From NCBI GenBank assembly GCA_045124055.1, contig JBGVKZ010000051.1, positions 124,001 to 188,000 on the forward strand: a stretch of 64,000 bases of DNA. Direction: 5' to 3'. The notes beneath the pieces are model-generated. The model saw only the letters and a program-made list of their open reading frames with translations. It did no database searches and was not told where the DNA came from. This document shows positions 26,856 to 34,747 of the stretch, one piece after another; within the stretch, counting starts at the first letter, position 1; each line of letters begins with the position of its first letter. The stretch is from CALZKI01 sp045124055 (GTDB lineage Bacteria; Bacillota; Clostridia; Lachnospirales; Lachnospiraceae). The position numbers were made by a program, and so were the translations under genes.

Positions 26856-27551
26856 ATGAAAATAAGAATGAAATTTTCCAAAAACGGCCCGATTAAATTT
26901 ATAGGGCACTTAGATGTGATGCGTTATTTTCAAAAAGCTATCCGACGTGCAGATATAGATATTGCATATTCGCAAGGCTTTAGTCCGCATCAGATTATGT
27001 CTTTTGCACAGCCGCTTGGTGTAGGGGTTGAAAGTAATGGAGAATATATGGATGTAGAATTAAATTCTGCCATTTCTGCACAGGATGTTAAAAACAGATT
27101 AAATGCAGTTATGAACGAGGGCATTCAAATAGAAAGTGTGAAATTGCTTCCGGAAGGCGTTATGAATGCGATGGCAAGTGTAGCTGCATCTAAATATGAA
27201 ATTTTTATCAAAGAAGGCTATGATATGGGAATTGACTTTTTGAGTCAATGTGAAAATCTCGCAAAAAAAGAGCAAATAACTATTGTGAAAAAGACTAAGA
27301 AAAGTGAATTGGAAATAGATATCAAACCAGCCATTTTTGATTTGAAAATTATGGAAGATAAATTAATACTTTTAGTGGATTCCAGTAGTGCAGGGAATAT
27401 CAAACCAAATCTTTTCTTAGAAGCGGTGTGCAAGGAAAATCATAGAGAATATGATTCACTGGCATTCGCAATTAGAAGACTGGAAATGTACACAAGAAGT
27501 GGTGAAGATGGCAAATTAGTGCCAATGGACGAAGTTGGAGAAGATTTCTAA
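26856..27551 (+). CDS. TIGR03936 family radical SAM-associated protein (DUF2344)
   Basis: The 231-residue protein begins MKIRMKFSKNGPIKFIGHLD and contains RRADIDIAYSQGFSPHQI and AQPLGVGVESNGEYMDVEL, diagnostic of this family. It occurs either fused to, or just after, the TIGR03960 radical SAM protein, as here. The role is unknown, presumably as a partner of that enzyme. TAGGAGG precedes ATG 26856. Its stop overlaps the next start by one base (TAATG). Confidence 0.93.
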   Translation: MKIRMKFSKNGPIKFIGHLDVMRYFQKAIRRADIDIAYSQGFSPHQIMSFAQPLGVGVESNGEYMDVELNSAISAQDVKNRLNAVMNEGIQIESVKLLPEGVMNAMASVAASKYEIFIKEGYDMGIDFLSQCENLAKKEQITIVKKTKKSELEIDIKPAIFDLKIMEDKLILLVDSSSAGNIKPNLFLEAVCKENHREYDSLAFAIRRLEMYTRSGEDGKLVPMDEVGEDF

Positions 27552-28738
27552 TGAAACTGATTGCAACGAATTGGAAACAGGGCATTGGATTATTTGGATT
27601 TCAGGATAATCGATTAATAACAGCCAATATTTACAACAGAGAACAACAGATTTGTATAGGGGATATTTATGTAGGCAGAGTCAATAAGATTTTGCCTAAT
27701 ATGAATGCCTGTTTTGTGCAGATTGGGGGAAAAGAAGAAATCTTTTTGCCTTTTGTGGAAACTGAAAGACCCTATAAATCCGGAGAAGCTGTTCTTATTC
27801 AGATAAAAAAAGAAGCGTCAAAAGGAAAACAGCCTCTTGGAACGACAAAACTTTCTTTGGCGGGTTTATATTGTGTAGTGAATTATGAACCTTATGCCAT
27901 TCAGATTTCTTCTAAATTGGAGAAAGAGGAAAGAAACCATTGGAAATGTGTTTTAAATCAGGCTTTAGAATCTGGGAAAATTTCTTCTTTGGATAAAGAA
28001 GTATTATTAAAGTATTGTTTGATTGTTAGAACCAATATTTTGAAAGCAAAGAAGGAAGATGAAGTGATTTCTGAATGGGTGTCTTTGGCAAAAAGACTGG
28101 ATGATATTGTGAAAAAAGGAGCATTTCAAAGTCTTTATGTAAGAATATATAGGGAAGAATCTCATTATATTAGGGAGTTAAAAAATATTTCTCAAGATAC
28201 TTTAGAAGAAATCATAACGGATGATATGACTCTTTATGAGGAAATTTCAAGTGCCTTTGATAATGTTTCGATTATGCGGGAAAAAATCAGGTTATATGAA
28301 GATGATTTTCCCTTATATAAACTATATAGCATTGAGAGTAAATTGCAGGAGGCTCTTTCTAAAAAGGTCTGGCTGAAATGCGGAGGCTTTTTAGTTATAG
28401 AACCTACGGAAGCTTTAACGGTGATTGATGTCAATAGTGGCAAGTGCGATAAAAAGAGTGTTTCGGAAGAATATTATAAAAAAGTGAATGAGGAAGCGGC
28501 TGTGGAAATAGCAAGACAGATTGTGCTTCGCAATATTTCCGGAATAATTATTATAGACTTTATTAATATGCAATCGAAAGAAAATCAAAAGGAACTTTTA
28601 GAAGTATTATCAAGGCTGGTTTCTAAAGATAAAGTGAAAACACGAGTAATGGGTATGACTTCTTTAGGACTCGTTGAGATGACTAGGGCAAAGTTTGAAA
28701 AACCTTTATGGGAACAGATAAAGATAGAGGACATTTAG
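27551..28738 (+). CDS. ribonuclease E/G family protein
   Basis: The 395-residue protein matches the RNase G catalytic region. An S1-like RNA-binding segment lies at about 35-95 (IGDIYVGRVNKILPNMNACFVQIG). The two catalytic Asp residues are in TVIDVNSGK near residue 293 and IIIDFINM near 336, with LRNISGIIIIDF around the second. The C-terminus ends soon after LGLVEMTRAKFEKPLW; I do not see the CPxCxG zinc-link motif that normally follows the DNase I-like domain. It would cut single-stranded RNA. Compared with typical RNase G it is short at the C-terminus. Confidence 0.9.
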   Translation: MKLIATNWKQGIGLFGFQDNRLITANIYNREQQICIGDIYVGRVNKILPNMNACFVQIGGKEEIFLPFVETERPYKSGEAVLIQIKKEASKGKQPLGTTKLSLAGLYCVVNYEPYAIQISSKLEKEERNHWKCVLNQALESGKISSLDKEVLLKYCLIVRTNILKAKKEDEVISEWVSLAKRLDDIVKKGAFQSLYVRIYREESHYIRELKNISQDTLEEIITDDMTLYEEISSAFDNVSIMREKIRLYEDDFPLYKLYSIESKLQEALSKKVWLKCGGFLVIEPTEALTVIDVNSGKCDKKSVSEEYYKKVNEEAAVEIARQIVLRNISGIIIIDFINMQSKENQKELLEVLSRLVSKDKVKTRVMGMTSLGLVEMTRAKFEKPLWEQIKIEDI

Positions 28739-28745
28739 AAATATT

Positions 28746-29306
28746 ATGAAGTTATTAAGTCTAAATAAAGTAAAAGACGGAAAATATTTAAAAAATTATG
28801 AATTGGAATATGAAAATCGTAGTGGCAAAGTGAAAACCTATGAGATTGTTTCCCGTTCGGAAATTTCCTCAGAAAAGGAACTGGGGGAAAAAGTAAGTGG
28901 AGTTTCTATTGTAGCTTTATTTCAGGACAAACTCTTATTATTGAAAGAGTTTAGAATGGGTGTTAATCGAAATATATTTAATCTTTGTGCAGGAATGATT
29001 GAAGCAGGGGAAACCATTGAAGAATGCATTAAAAGAGAACTTCATGAAGAAACTGGGCTTTTTGTGGAAGAAATTGTTGATATTTTGCCTTCGTCATATG
29101 CGGCAGTTGGAATTTCTGATGTGCAGACGATTATTGCCATTGTAAAAGTAGGTGGAATTTTGACGGATGAATATTTATCTGACAACGAAGAAATTGAAGC
29201 AGCATTTTATTCAAAAGAAGAAGTTAAAAAGCTTTTGCAAACGGAAAAATTCAGTTCAAGAGCACAGGTGATGGCATATTTTTTTGCAAAAGGTTTTCTT
29301 AAATAG
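28746..29306 (+). CDS. Nudix hydrolase, ADP-ribose pyrophosphatase-like
   Basis: The 186-residue protein has a complete Nudix box, GMIEAGETIEECIKRELHEE followed by TGL, at about residues 81-103, and an upstream beta region typical of the ADP-ribose pyrophosphatase group (LLLKEFRMGVNRNIFNLCAG). It would hydrolyse a nucleoside diphosphate linked to another group, probably ADP-ribose. It follows the RNase gene by 7 bp. Confidence 0.9.
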   Translation: MKLLSLNKVKDGKYLKNYELEYENRSGKVKTYEIVSRSEISSEKELGEKVSGVSIVALFQDKLLLLKEFRMGVNRNIFNLCAGMIEAGETIEECIKRELHEETGLFVEEIVDILPSSYAAVGISDVQTIIAIVKVGGILTDEYLSDNEEIEAAFYSKEEVKKLLQTEKFSSRAQVMAYFFAKGFLK

Positions 29307-29326
29307 AGGATGTGGAGGAAAAATAC

Positions 29327-30838
29327 GTGAAGAATTTAGTGAAAAAGATTTTTGGAAAAGAAATCCATATCAAATTGGTTAGTATTGGTGCAGTATTATT
29401 GTTAATTGCACTGGCGTTTCCAATCGCAAGAATTATGATGTATTGTGTACCTTGGTATGATGATTTTAGTTATGGGCAGTTGACAAAGAATGCATGGATA
29501 ATAAATCATTCCTATGTGGATGCAATTCAAGGAGCAATTACGAACGTAAAAGGTATGTGGTATGCTTGGCAAGGAACTTATACTTCCTGCTTTTTTATGT
29601 CTTTGATGCCGGCTGTTTGGGGAACAGATAAATATGTGATAGGCTTATGGGCAATTTTATTGATTCTTATTATAAGCATATTTGCCTTGGTAAAGGTGCT
29701 TATGAAGGATGTTTTAAAATGTCAGGATAGATGGAGTATTTTATTTATTCAGGCAATGGTAGCACTTACAGTGATGCTGTTTATGCGTTCTGCCATCGAA
29801 GGCTTTTTCTGGTATAATTCAGCGGTTCATTATACAGCTATGCATAGTCTTGGTATCTTATTGATTGCTGGCTTAATCAAATTAGTATATGCCAAAGGAA
29901 AAGTACAAACAGTACTTTTGACCATTGGAAGTGTGCTTGGTGCGATTATCGTGGCAGGTGTAAATAATGTCACTGTTCTTCAGGTGGGATTAGTTATTTT
30001 ATCTATTATGGGATTTGGTTTACTTTTCAAGAAAAAACGCGTTCTTTTGTTACTTCCGGCAACTGTATGTTATGGGATTGGTATGTACTTCAATATGGCA
30101 TCACCAGGGAATGCAAAACGTATGGTATATTATGAAGGAATGATGTTATCACCAATAGAAGCAGTTCTTCGTTCTTTTCAGAGTGCATTTACTTACTTTG
30201 ACGATTTTACAGGACTTATGACATTGGCGATTATTATTTTTATGATTCCGGTGATTATAGGTGTTGTTTCTAAAATAGATTTTGAATTCAAATATCCTGG
30301 CCTAGTACTTTTTTGGTCCTTGTGTTTATATGCAACAGGATTTACTCCAACGTTATATACGATGGGACATACCTTGCTTGGACGAGCCACCAATATGGCA
30401 AAAGTTACTTTTCAAATCTTACTCTTTATCAATGTAGTTTACATAATAGGGTGGTTATATCGAGTGTTACAAGAAAAGAAAGGTGTTACGATTCGCTGGA
30501 AAAGTACTTGGTGTCACTATATTATTGTAGCGATTATGATGATAATTATTTTTGCAGTAGAGCCAAATAAGGGAGGTATTTATTCCTCCTATTGTGCGTA
30601 CTATTTTGTTCATACAGGAGAAGCTTATAATTATCATCAGGAGTATTTGCAAAGAGTAGAGCTTTGCGAAGGGCCGGAAGCCGATGTGGTGGTAAGTCCA
30701 TATGTATTTAAACCATGGGTATTGTGTCTTGGTGATTTGTCGGAAGACCCAAATTATGAACCAAATAAATTTATGGCACAGTTTTTCTATAAAAATAGTA
30801 TTACCTGTGTTGCAACGGAAAATACGACGCAGGAATAA
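29327..30838 (+). CDS. polytopic membrane protein, DUF6056-like
   Basis: The 503-residue protein has about 10-12 hydrophobic segments from residue 15 to 430, and a soluble C-terminal stretch of about 75 residues. An early outer loop has YCVPWYDDFSYGQLTKNAW. The DDFSYG pair of acids resembles the catalytic loop position of GT-C type glycosyltransferases and the DUF6056 family. A glycan-transfer role is inference. GTG 29327 has GGAGG at a good distance; GTG 29312 is the alternative. It lies 30 bp before the toxin-like cassette and may share its transcript. Confidence 0.75.
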   Translation: MKNLVKKIFGKEIHIKLVSIGAVLLLIALAFPIARIMMYCVPWYDDFSYGQLTKNAWIINHSYVDAIQGAITNVKGMWYAWQGTYTSCFFMSLMPAVWGTDKYVIGLWAILLILIISIFALVKVLMKDVLKCQDRWSILFIQAMVALTVMLFMRSAIEGFFWYNSAVHYTAMHSLGILLIAGLIKLVYAKGKVQTVLLTIGSVLGAIIVAGVNNVTVLQVGLVILSIMGFGLLFKKKRVLLLLPATVCYGIGMYFNMASPGNAKRMVYYEGMMLSPIEAVLRSFQSAFTYFDDFTGLMTLAIIIFMIPVIIGVVSKIDFEFKYPGLVLFWSLCLYATGFTPTLYTMGHTLLGRATNMAKVTFQILLFINVVYIIGWLYRVLQEKKGVTIRWKSTWCHYIIVAIMMIIIFAVEPNKGGIYSSYCAYYFVHTGEAYNYHQEYLQRVELCEGPEADVVVSPYVFKPWVLCLGDLSEDPNYEPNKFMAQFFYKNSITCVATENTTQE

Positions 30839-30868
30839 ACGTGATTTACGAAAGAGGGGGAATTTTAT

Positions 30869-31156
30869 ATGAATGGTACAAAAGAAGTTGTTTTAAATAT
30901 TGATACGCAGGTAATAGATGCAGAAGCCGAAGCTATCACAAGTGCTGCCGGTTACTTTGTTCCACATCCTCTGAAATCAAGGGATTATGAAAGTACCATT
31001 ACAGCCAATAGCAATGAAAAAACGGCAAATTATACAGGCGGTCAGGTAATGTCTCTCTTTGGAAATGTATTAGACCAAGATGCGAAAAACATAAAAGAGC
31101 TTGGCATTGCCTTTGTCCAGTATGATGAAATGCTTGCAAATATGATAAGTCAGTAA
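30869..31156 (+). CDS. TIGR04197-like (Lap1-type) type VII secretion targeting protein
   Basis: The 95-residue, WXG100-sized protein starts behind AGAGGGGG. Its second half is helical, and IAFVQYDEML near the C-terminus contains an FxxxD motif (Phe82, Asp86), the signal described for Lap1 (DUF3130/TIGR04197) proteins in type VIIb secretion of LXG toxins. A central segment reads ANSNEKTANYTGGQVMSLFG. In known LXG operons a Lap1 gene comes first, then a Lap2 gene, then the toxin, then immunity; the same order is seen here. Sequence and order are directly visible. That it binds and guides the 31,568 product to a T7SSb machine is inference. Confidence 0.78.
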   Translation: MNGTKEVVLNIDTQVIDAEAEAITSAAGYFVPHPLKSRDYESTITANSNEKTANYTGGQVMSLFGNVLDQDAKNIKELGIAFVQYDEMLANMISQ

Positions 31157-31178
31157 AGTATGTTTTAGGGGAATTGTT

Positions 31179-31541
31179 ATGAAAGATGAAAAAAGCAACG
31201 AAATGGACGATTTATATGAGGAAAAACGTCTTTTAGATAAGGAAGAAGAAAAACTTTTTGATATGAAAAATAAGTGCTTTAAGGAGTTTGAAAAGGAGGA
31301 CTATGAACTCAGTGTCCGGAGTAAAAAGCTTGAAGGAATGATATATGGATTTCCAATAGAGGACAACAAACTCTATGAGCTGTTAGAGGAAAGCCGAAAT
31401 GCGATGAAAACAGTCAAAGAAGCAGCTCTAAACAGAATGGAAACGTTAGAGTATAATATCCAAAAGAAATACAATGAAAATTGTGAAAAAAGAGAAGAAG
31501 TTTCACAGAAGATAAAGAGATTAAACAAAGAAAAAGAATAG
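31179..31541 (+). CDS. coiled-coil Lap2-like partner (DUF3958-like)
   Basis: The 120-residue protein is nearly all charged helix: an acidic-basic N-terminal hairpin (LYEEKRLLDKEEEKLFDMKN), a short turn around YGFPIEDNKL, and a second long helix to the end. This two-helix hairpin is the shape of WXG100-like and Lap2 proteins that assemble with Lap1 and the LXG domain. I cannot assign the family with certainty from sequence alone. AGGGGA precedes ATG 31179; the gaps to its neighbours are 22 and 26 bp, so the cassette is one transcript. Confidence 0.68.
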   Translation: MKDEKSNEMDDLYEEKRLLDKEEEKLFDMKNKCFKEFEKEDYELSVRSKKLEGMIYGFPIEDNKLYELLEESRNAMKTVKEAALNRMETLEYNIQKKYNENCEKREEVSQKIKRLNKEKE

Positions 31542-31567
31542 TTTTTCATGTAAAAGGGGACAAAATT

Positions 31568-33277
31568 ATGAATAGCAATTCCAGGTTAGTACCTGCATCT
31601 ATAAAGGCTCAGTGCAATGCAGGAATAGAACAGTTAAATGCTGATAATGCAGCATTAAATATAGCAAATCAGAGCATAGATGATTTTATAAATGACAAGT
31701 CTATCAAAAGTATATCTTACAATTCTATGAAACAACAGCTTACTGACTATAAATCAGTCATTCACCTACTGAAACTGGCTAATGATAGCGATATTATGGA
31801 TTATAGCTGGTTATACAATCTGGTAGGGTGTGATGTTTTATCAGGTGTTGTTGTTGATATCAAAAGTATCAATGAATCCAATTTACAGGCAGCAAATGAT
31901 AATGCCCAGTTATATTATCAAAAGGCAAAGGAAGAAACCAACAAATATAATCCCCGGAAGCAAAATTTTGAGTGTATTAAAAATGCTGAAAGTTACAGAG
32001 CCAGTGCAAAGGCATATGAAGAAGAAGCCAGTACATACCAGGCAACCATTGATTATTGTAAATCCATTATTGAAAAATATGATTCGATTGAAGAAAATAC
32101 GAAAAATCTGTTTACAGAAAGTGTGGTTTATCGTCAAATAGCAAGGTCGGCTCTTTTAGATATGAAAACAACATTTCACAATGATATGTATGTGCCACAT
32201 CAGCTTGCTCCATGGAGACAGGCATATGCTGATTGTGTGAAAGTGGAAGAATTTAAAAATGCATTAAAAACACAATTTGGCTTTGATGACAAGACGGTGA
32301 GTGTGCTTTACAGTGTGTATGATGCGATTCAGACGAAATATGCATCTTTGCCACAGGAAGAGCGAGACTGGTATTTTACTCGTTCCATTAGTCAGATGGC
32401 TGGGTACAATAATCAGGAAATTTGGGGAATAGAAACACATGCATGGAGAAAAGGTGCCGGTTGGGCATATGGATATGGGATAGAAGATGAGAAGAAATTC
32501 TTCTGTGAAACGTTAGGTATTGCTACAGAAGATTATGAGTATATGAGACAAATGGTTAGATTGCAGCATTTAATGGTGAGTGAACCGGATGAATATGGTG
32601 CAGAGGAGGCACAAAAGAATTTTAATGATAGTGATAAAATATATACATATCAAGAATTCTTGATATGGAAACACAATATGGAGGAGGCAACAAATTTTAC
32701 TTATACAGATAGTGAATATTGGGATTATTATACACAATTGTATAATATGATGGGTGACAAGGGTGATTTTTCACATATGTTATATACGATTTCAGCAGGT
32801 TTGATTGATGAAGGAAAAGAAGTAGATAATAAGTGGACTAATATCGGAGCGTTATATATGTCTTGGGAAAACAAAGAAGAACGTGTTGATATTACAGGTT
32901 GGCTTGGTGATGCGATTTATACTGGTGATAATGATAAAGTTTCCTTTGCTAATGATGATTTCATATCCGATTTAGATGCAGATAATATGATTCATCGTAT
33001 GTCCAATGGTAAAACCCTAATTGATAATATGACGCAGTACTATAAAGATGTATCCATAGGAGTGGATGATGATGTTCGTATAAATGAATTTTTATTGAAT
33101 AATTCGTATGAAAATGTTTTATCATCAATATTAGATAGAATAGACGTTAAAGATGTAAATAAAGATGGTATTTATAATTTAGAAGATATAAAAGATAGTG
33201 ACACATATGCAGATACTTACAAATTTTTAGTTAGACTTAAAGAGTATAAAGAAGGGGAAAATAATGAAAGTAATTAA
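31568..33277 (+). CDS. LXG-type T7SS toxin candidate with Asp-rich C-terminal domain
   Basis: The 569-residue protein has no signal peptide. Residues 1 to about 205 are helical and Gln/Asn/Ala-rich, as in LXG-type targeting domains. A YxxxW-like pair helix and a Trp-rich middle follow. The C-terminal half has DFSH at 400-403, GWLGDA at 444-449, and NDDFISDLDADN at 462-473, a layout of conserved-looking acids and His that suggests a metal-dependent enzyme. A 12-residue EF-hand/dockerin-like loop (DVNKDGIYNLED, 529-540) lies near the end. The Asp-rich motif recalls the reported active site of the lipid II hydrolase TelC, but I cannot confirm homology. The last 14 bp overlap the likely immunity gene. 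Confidence 0.7.
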   Translation: MNSNSRLVPASIKAQCNAGIEQLNADNAALNIANQSIDDFINDKSIKSISYNSMKQQLTDYKSVIHLLKLANDSDIMDYSWLYNLVGCDVLSGVVVDIKSINESNLQAANDNAQLYYQKAKEETNKYNPRKQNFECIKNAESYRASAKAYEEEASTYQATIDYCKSIIEKYDSIEENTKNLFTESVVYRQIARSALLDMKTTFHNDMYVPHQLAPWRQAYADCVKVEEFKNALKTQFGFDDKTVSVLYSVYDAIQTKYASLPQEERDWYFTRSISQMAGYNNQEIWGIETHAWRKGAGWAYGYGIEDEKKFFCETLGIATEDYEYMRQMVRLQHLMVSEPDEYGAEEAQKNFNDSDKIYTYQEFLIWKHNMEEATNFTYTDSEYWDYYTQLYNMMGDKGDFSHMLYTISAGLIDEGKEVDNKWTNIGALYMSWENKEERVDITGWLGDAIYTGDNDKVSFANDDFISDLDADNMIHRMSNGKTLIDNMTQYYKDVSIGVDDDVRINEFLLNNSYENVLSSILDRIDVKDVNKDGIYNLEDIKDSDTYADTYKFLVRLKEYKEGENNESN

Positions 33278-33920
33278 AAAAAGATACATAGTCATAATAG
33301 TTATACTGATTTTATTGTTACTTATACCACCATTTAAAATCTTTGTACTAAAAGATAGTGTGATGGAAGAAATATATAGAAGTGTTAAGAGAAGTTATTA
33401 TAATATAAACAATTTTGAAGGCATTGATAAACTTGATTATGAAAATGTAGAGAGAATGCTATGGGTGAGTAATAATAATTTTTTATTTACACAATTTGAA
33501 GAGGATTATTTAAATGAGGGCTTTGAAATTGAATTAACTTTTCTGGTGGAAGATATGTTAAATCAATGGAATATTAATATTCAAGGTCTTTATTATTTTT
33601 CGGAAGGTGTGGTTGTTAATATGAATATGCAGTATAATCACACAACTGAAACGATGATATATAATCCTATTTTCATTATAGTATATGAAGATGATAGTGA
33701 TTTGTTTAATTCAACAGCATATTATGATGAAGCAACCATTTATAAATATTTAGATGAGTATAATATCACTAAAGAAGACATCAAAAATTACCAGCATTAC
33801 ATTCTATATGATGTAGTCTATCAATCATGGGTATCAGGAACAGATAACGGAAGAAAGTTAAACAAATGGGATTACTACAATATTAAAGAAGTGGATAATA
33901 CCTTTAATTTTGAGGAATAA
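33264..33920 (+). CDS. membrane-anchored immunity protein candidate (TipC-like)
   Basis: The 218-residue product has a basic N-terminus (MKVIKKRY), one hydrophobic helix at about 8-25, and a 190-residue outward domain rich in Tyr, Asn, Asp and Glu. It lacks a lipobox. Its start overlaps the toxin-like gene by 14 bp, which suggests coupled translation. TipC, the immunity protein against TelC, is likewise N-terminally anchored with an extracellular domain; the architecture and position match, but homology is not shown by any motif I can name. GAAGGGGA lies ahead of ATG 33264. Confidence 0.62.
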   Translation: MKVIKKRYIVIIVILILLLLIPPFKIFVLKDSVMEEIYRSVKRSYYNINNFEGIDKLDYENVERMLWVSNNNFLFTQFEEDYLNEGFEIELTFLVEDMLNQWNINIQGLYYFSEGVVVNMNMQYNHTTETMIYNPIFIIVYEDDSDLFNSTAYYDEATIYKYLDEYNITKEDIKNYQHYILYDVVYQSWVSGTDNGRKLNKWDYYNIKEVDNTFNFEE

Positions 33921-33970
33921 TATTGTCAGCATAATATTAAGAAAACTAATGAAAAATTGAGAAAAACCGC

Positions 33971-33999
33971 TTGACATAACAAAATTCCAGTGTTATTCT
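33971..33999 (+). promoter_or_regulatory. promoter of the rplU-prp-rpmA operon
   Basis: TTGACA (33971-33976) and TATTCT (33994-33999) are spaced by 17 bp, with TG one base before the -10 (extended -10). It is 84 bp before the rplU ATG and separates the ribosomal genes from the toxin-like cassette, which has no visible terminator of its own. Confidence 0.85.
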
Positions 34000-34005
34000 T
34001 TATGA

Positions 34006-34082
34006 GTATGCCGCATAACGAGGTAGAAGTGTGCCCTTTGGCACCACCAAAGTTAGCGAGTAAATGATATAGGAGGTGCCCT
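34006..34082 (+). ncRNA. ribosomal protein L21 leader
   Basis: The 5' leader of rplU contains GTGCC (34031-34035) and GGCAC (34040-34044), which form a hairpin with a CTTT loop. The right arm extended by one base, GGCACC (34040-34045), can instead pair with GGTGCC (34075-34080), which overlaps the AGGAGGTG ribosome binding site. The two pairings exclude each other. L21 leaders of this kind are known in Firmicutes and are thought to allow autoregulation by L21; I infer this from position and fold only. Confidence 0.75.
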
Positions 34083-34388
34083 ATGTACGCAATTATTGCA
34101 ACAGGTGGAAAACAGTACAAAGTTTCTGAAGGCGATGTAATCAAAGTTGAAAAACTTGATGCAGAAGCTGGAGCAACTGTTACTTTTGACCAGGTAATCG
34201 CTATCAGCGATGGTGCTCTTAAAGTTGGCGAAGATGTAAAAGCATCTAACGTTACAGCAACTGTTATGGAACAGGGAAGAGCTCGCAAAGTTATCGTTTA
34301 TAAGTATAAAAGAAAAACTGGCTACCATAAGAAAAATGGTCATAGACAAGCATACACACAGGTTAAAATCGACAAGATTAATGCTTAG
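34083..34388 (+). CDS. rplU: 50S ribosomal protein L21
   Basis: The 101-residue L21 begins MYAIIATGGKQYKVSEGDVI and ends with the RNA-binding KRKTGYHKKNGHRQAYTQVK segment. It is a large-subunit protein that binds 23S rRNA. It leads the three-gene operon with prp and rpmA and has AGGAGGTGCCCT upstream within the regulatory leader. Confidence 0.98.
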   Translation: MYAIIATGGKQYKVSEGDVIKVEKLDAEAGATVTFDQVIAISDGALKVGEDVKASNVTATVMEQGRARKVIVYKYKRKTGYHKKNGHRQAYTQVKIDKINA

Positions 34389-34407
34389 TCTATTGTAGGA
34401 TTTGAAT

Positions 34408-34743
34408 ATGACTACAATTATTGTTAGAAAATCAAGTACAGGTGAATATCGAAATTTTGTTTGCACAGGTCATGCTGGACACGGGTTCTTTTTTCAAAAA
34501 GATGTTGTGTGTGCTTCGGTTTCTGTCTTAGTTATCAATACCATTAACGCTTTGGAAGAAATCGCCAAGGAAAAAGTTGAGGTAGTGACAAATGAAAAGG
34601 AAGGACTTATCTATTGTTCTTTTGCAGGTGAAACTTTGAATGATAAGGCAAATGTTTTGATGGATGCAATGGTACTTGGACTTGACGGTATTTCTAAGGA
34701 ATACGGTCAGAAGTATTTGAAACTCAAGTTTGAGGAGGTGTAA
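34408..34743 (+). CDS. prp: ribosomal-processing cysteine protease Prp
   Basis: The 111-residue protease has its catalytic His in GHAGHG (His22) and Cys in DVVCASVS (Cys35), the spacing expected for Prp. It removes the N-terminal extension of L27, and the L27 encoded next does carry that extension. I use ATG 34408 with GTAGGA upstream; TTG 34402 is the alternative. The rpmA ribosome binding site lies in its last codons. Confidence 0.95.
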   Translation: MTTIIVRKSSTGEYRNFVCTGHAGHGFFFQKDVVCASVSVLVINTINALEEIAKEKVEVVTNEKEGLIYCSFAGETLNDKANVLMDAMVLGLDGISKEYGQKYLKLKFEEV

Positions 34744-34747
34744 AACC

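Noticed and set aside
31830..32141. A 103-codon plus-strand frame inside the toxin-like gene
   Set aside because: It lies wholly within the 569-residue gene in another frame, with no ribosome binding site.
33926..34466. Open frames on the minus strand opposite rplU and its leader
   Set aside because: They are antisense to a conserved ribosomal gene and its promoter, with no start signals and no recognisable product.
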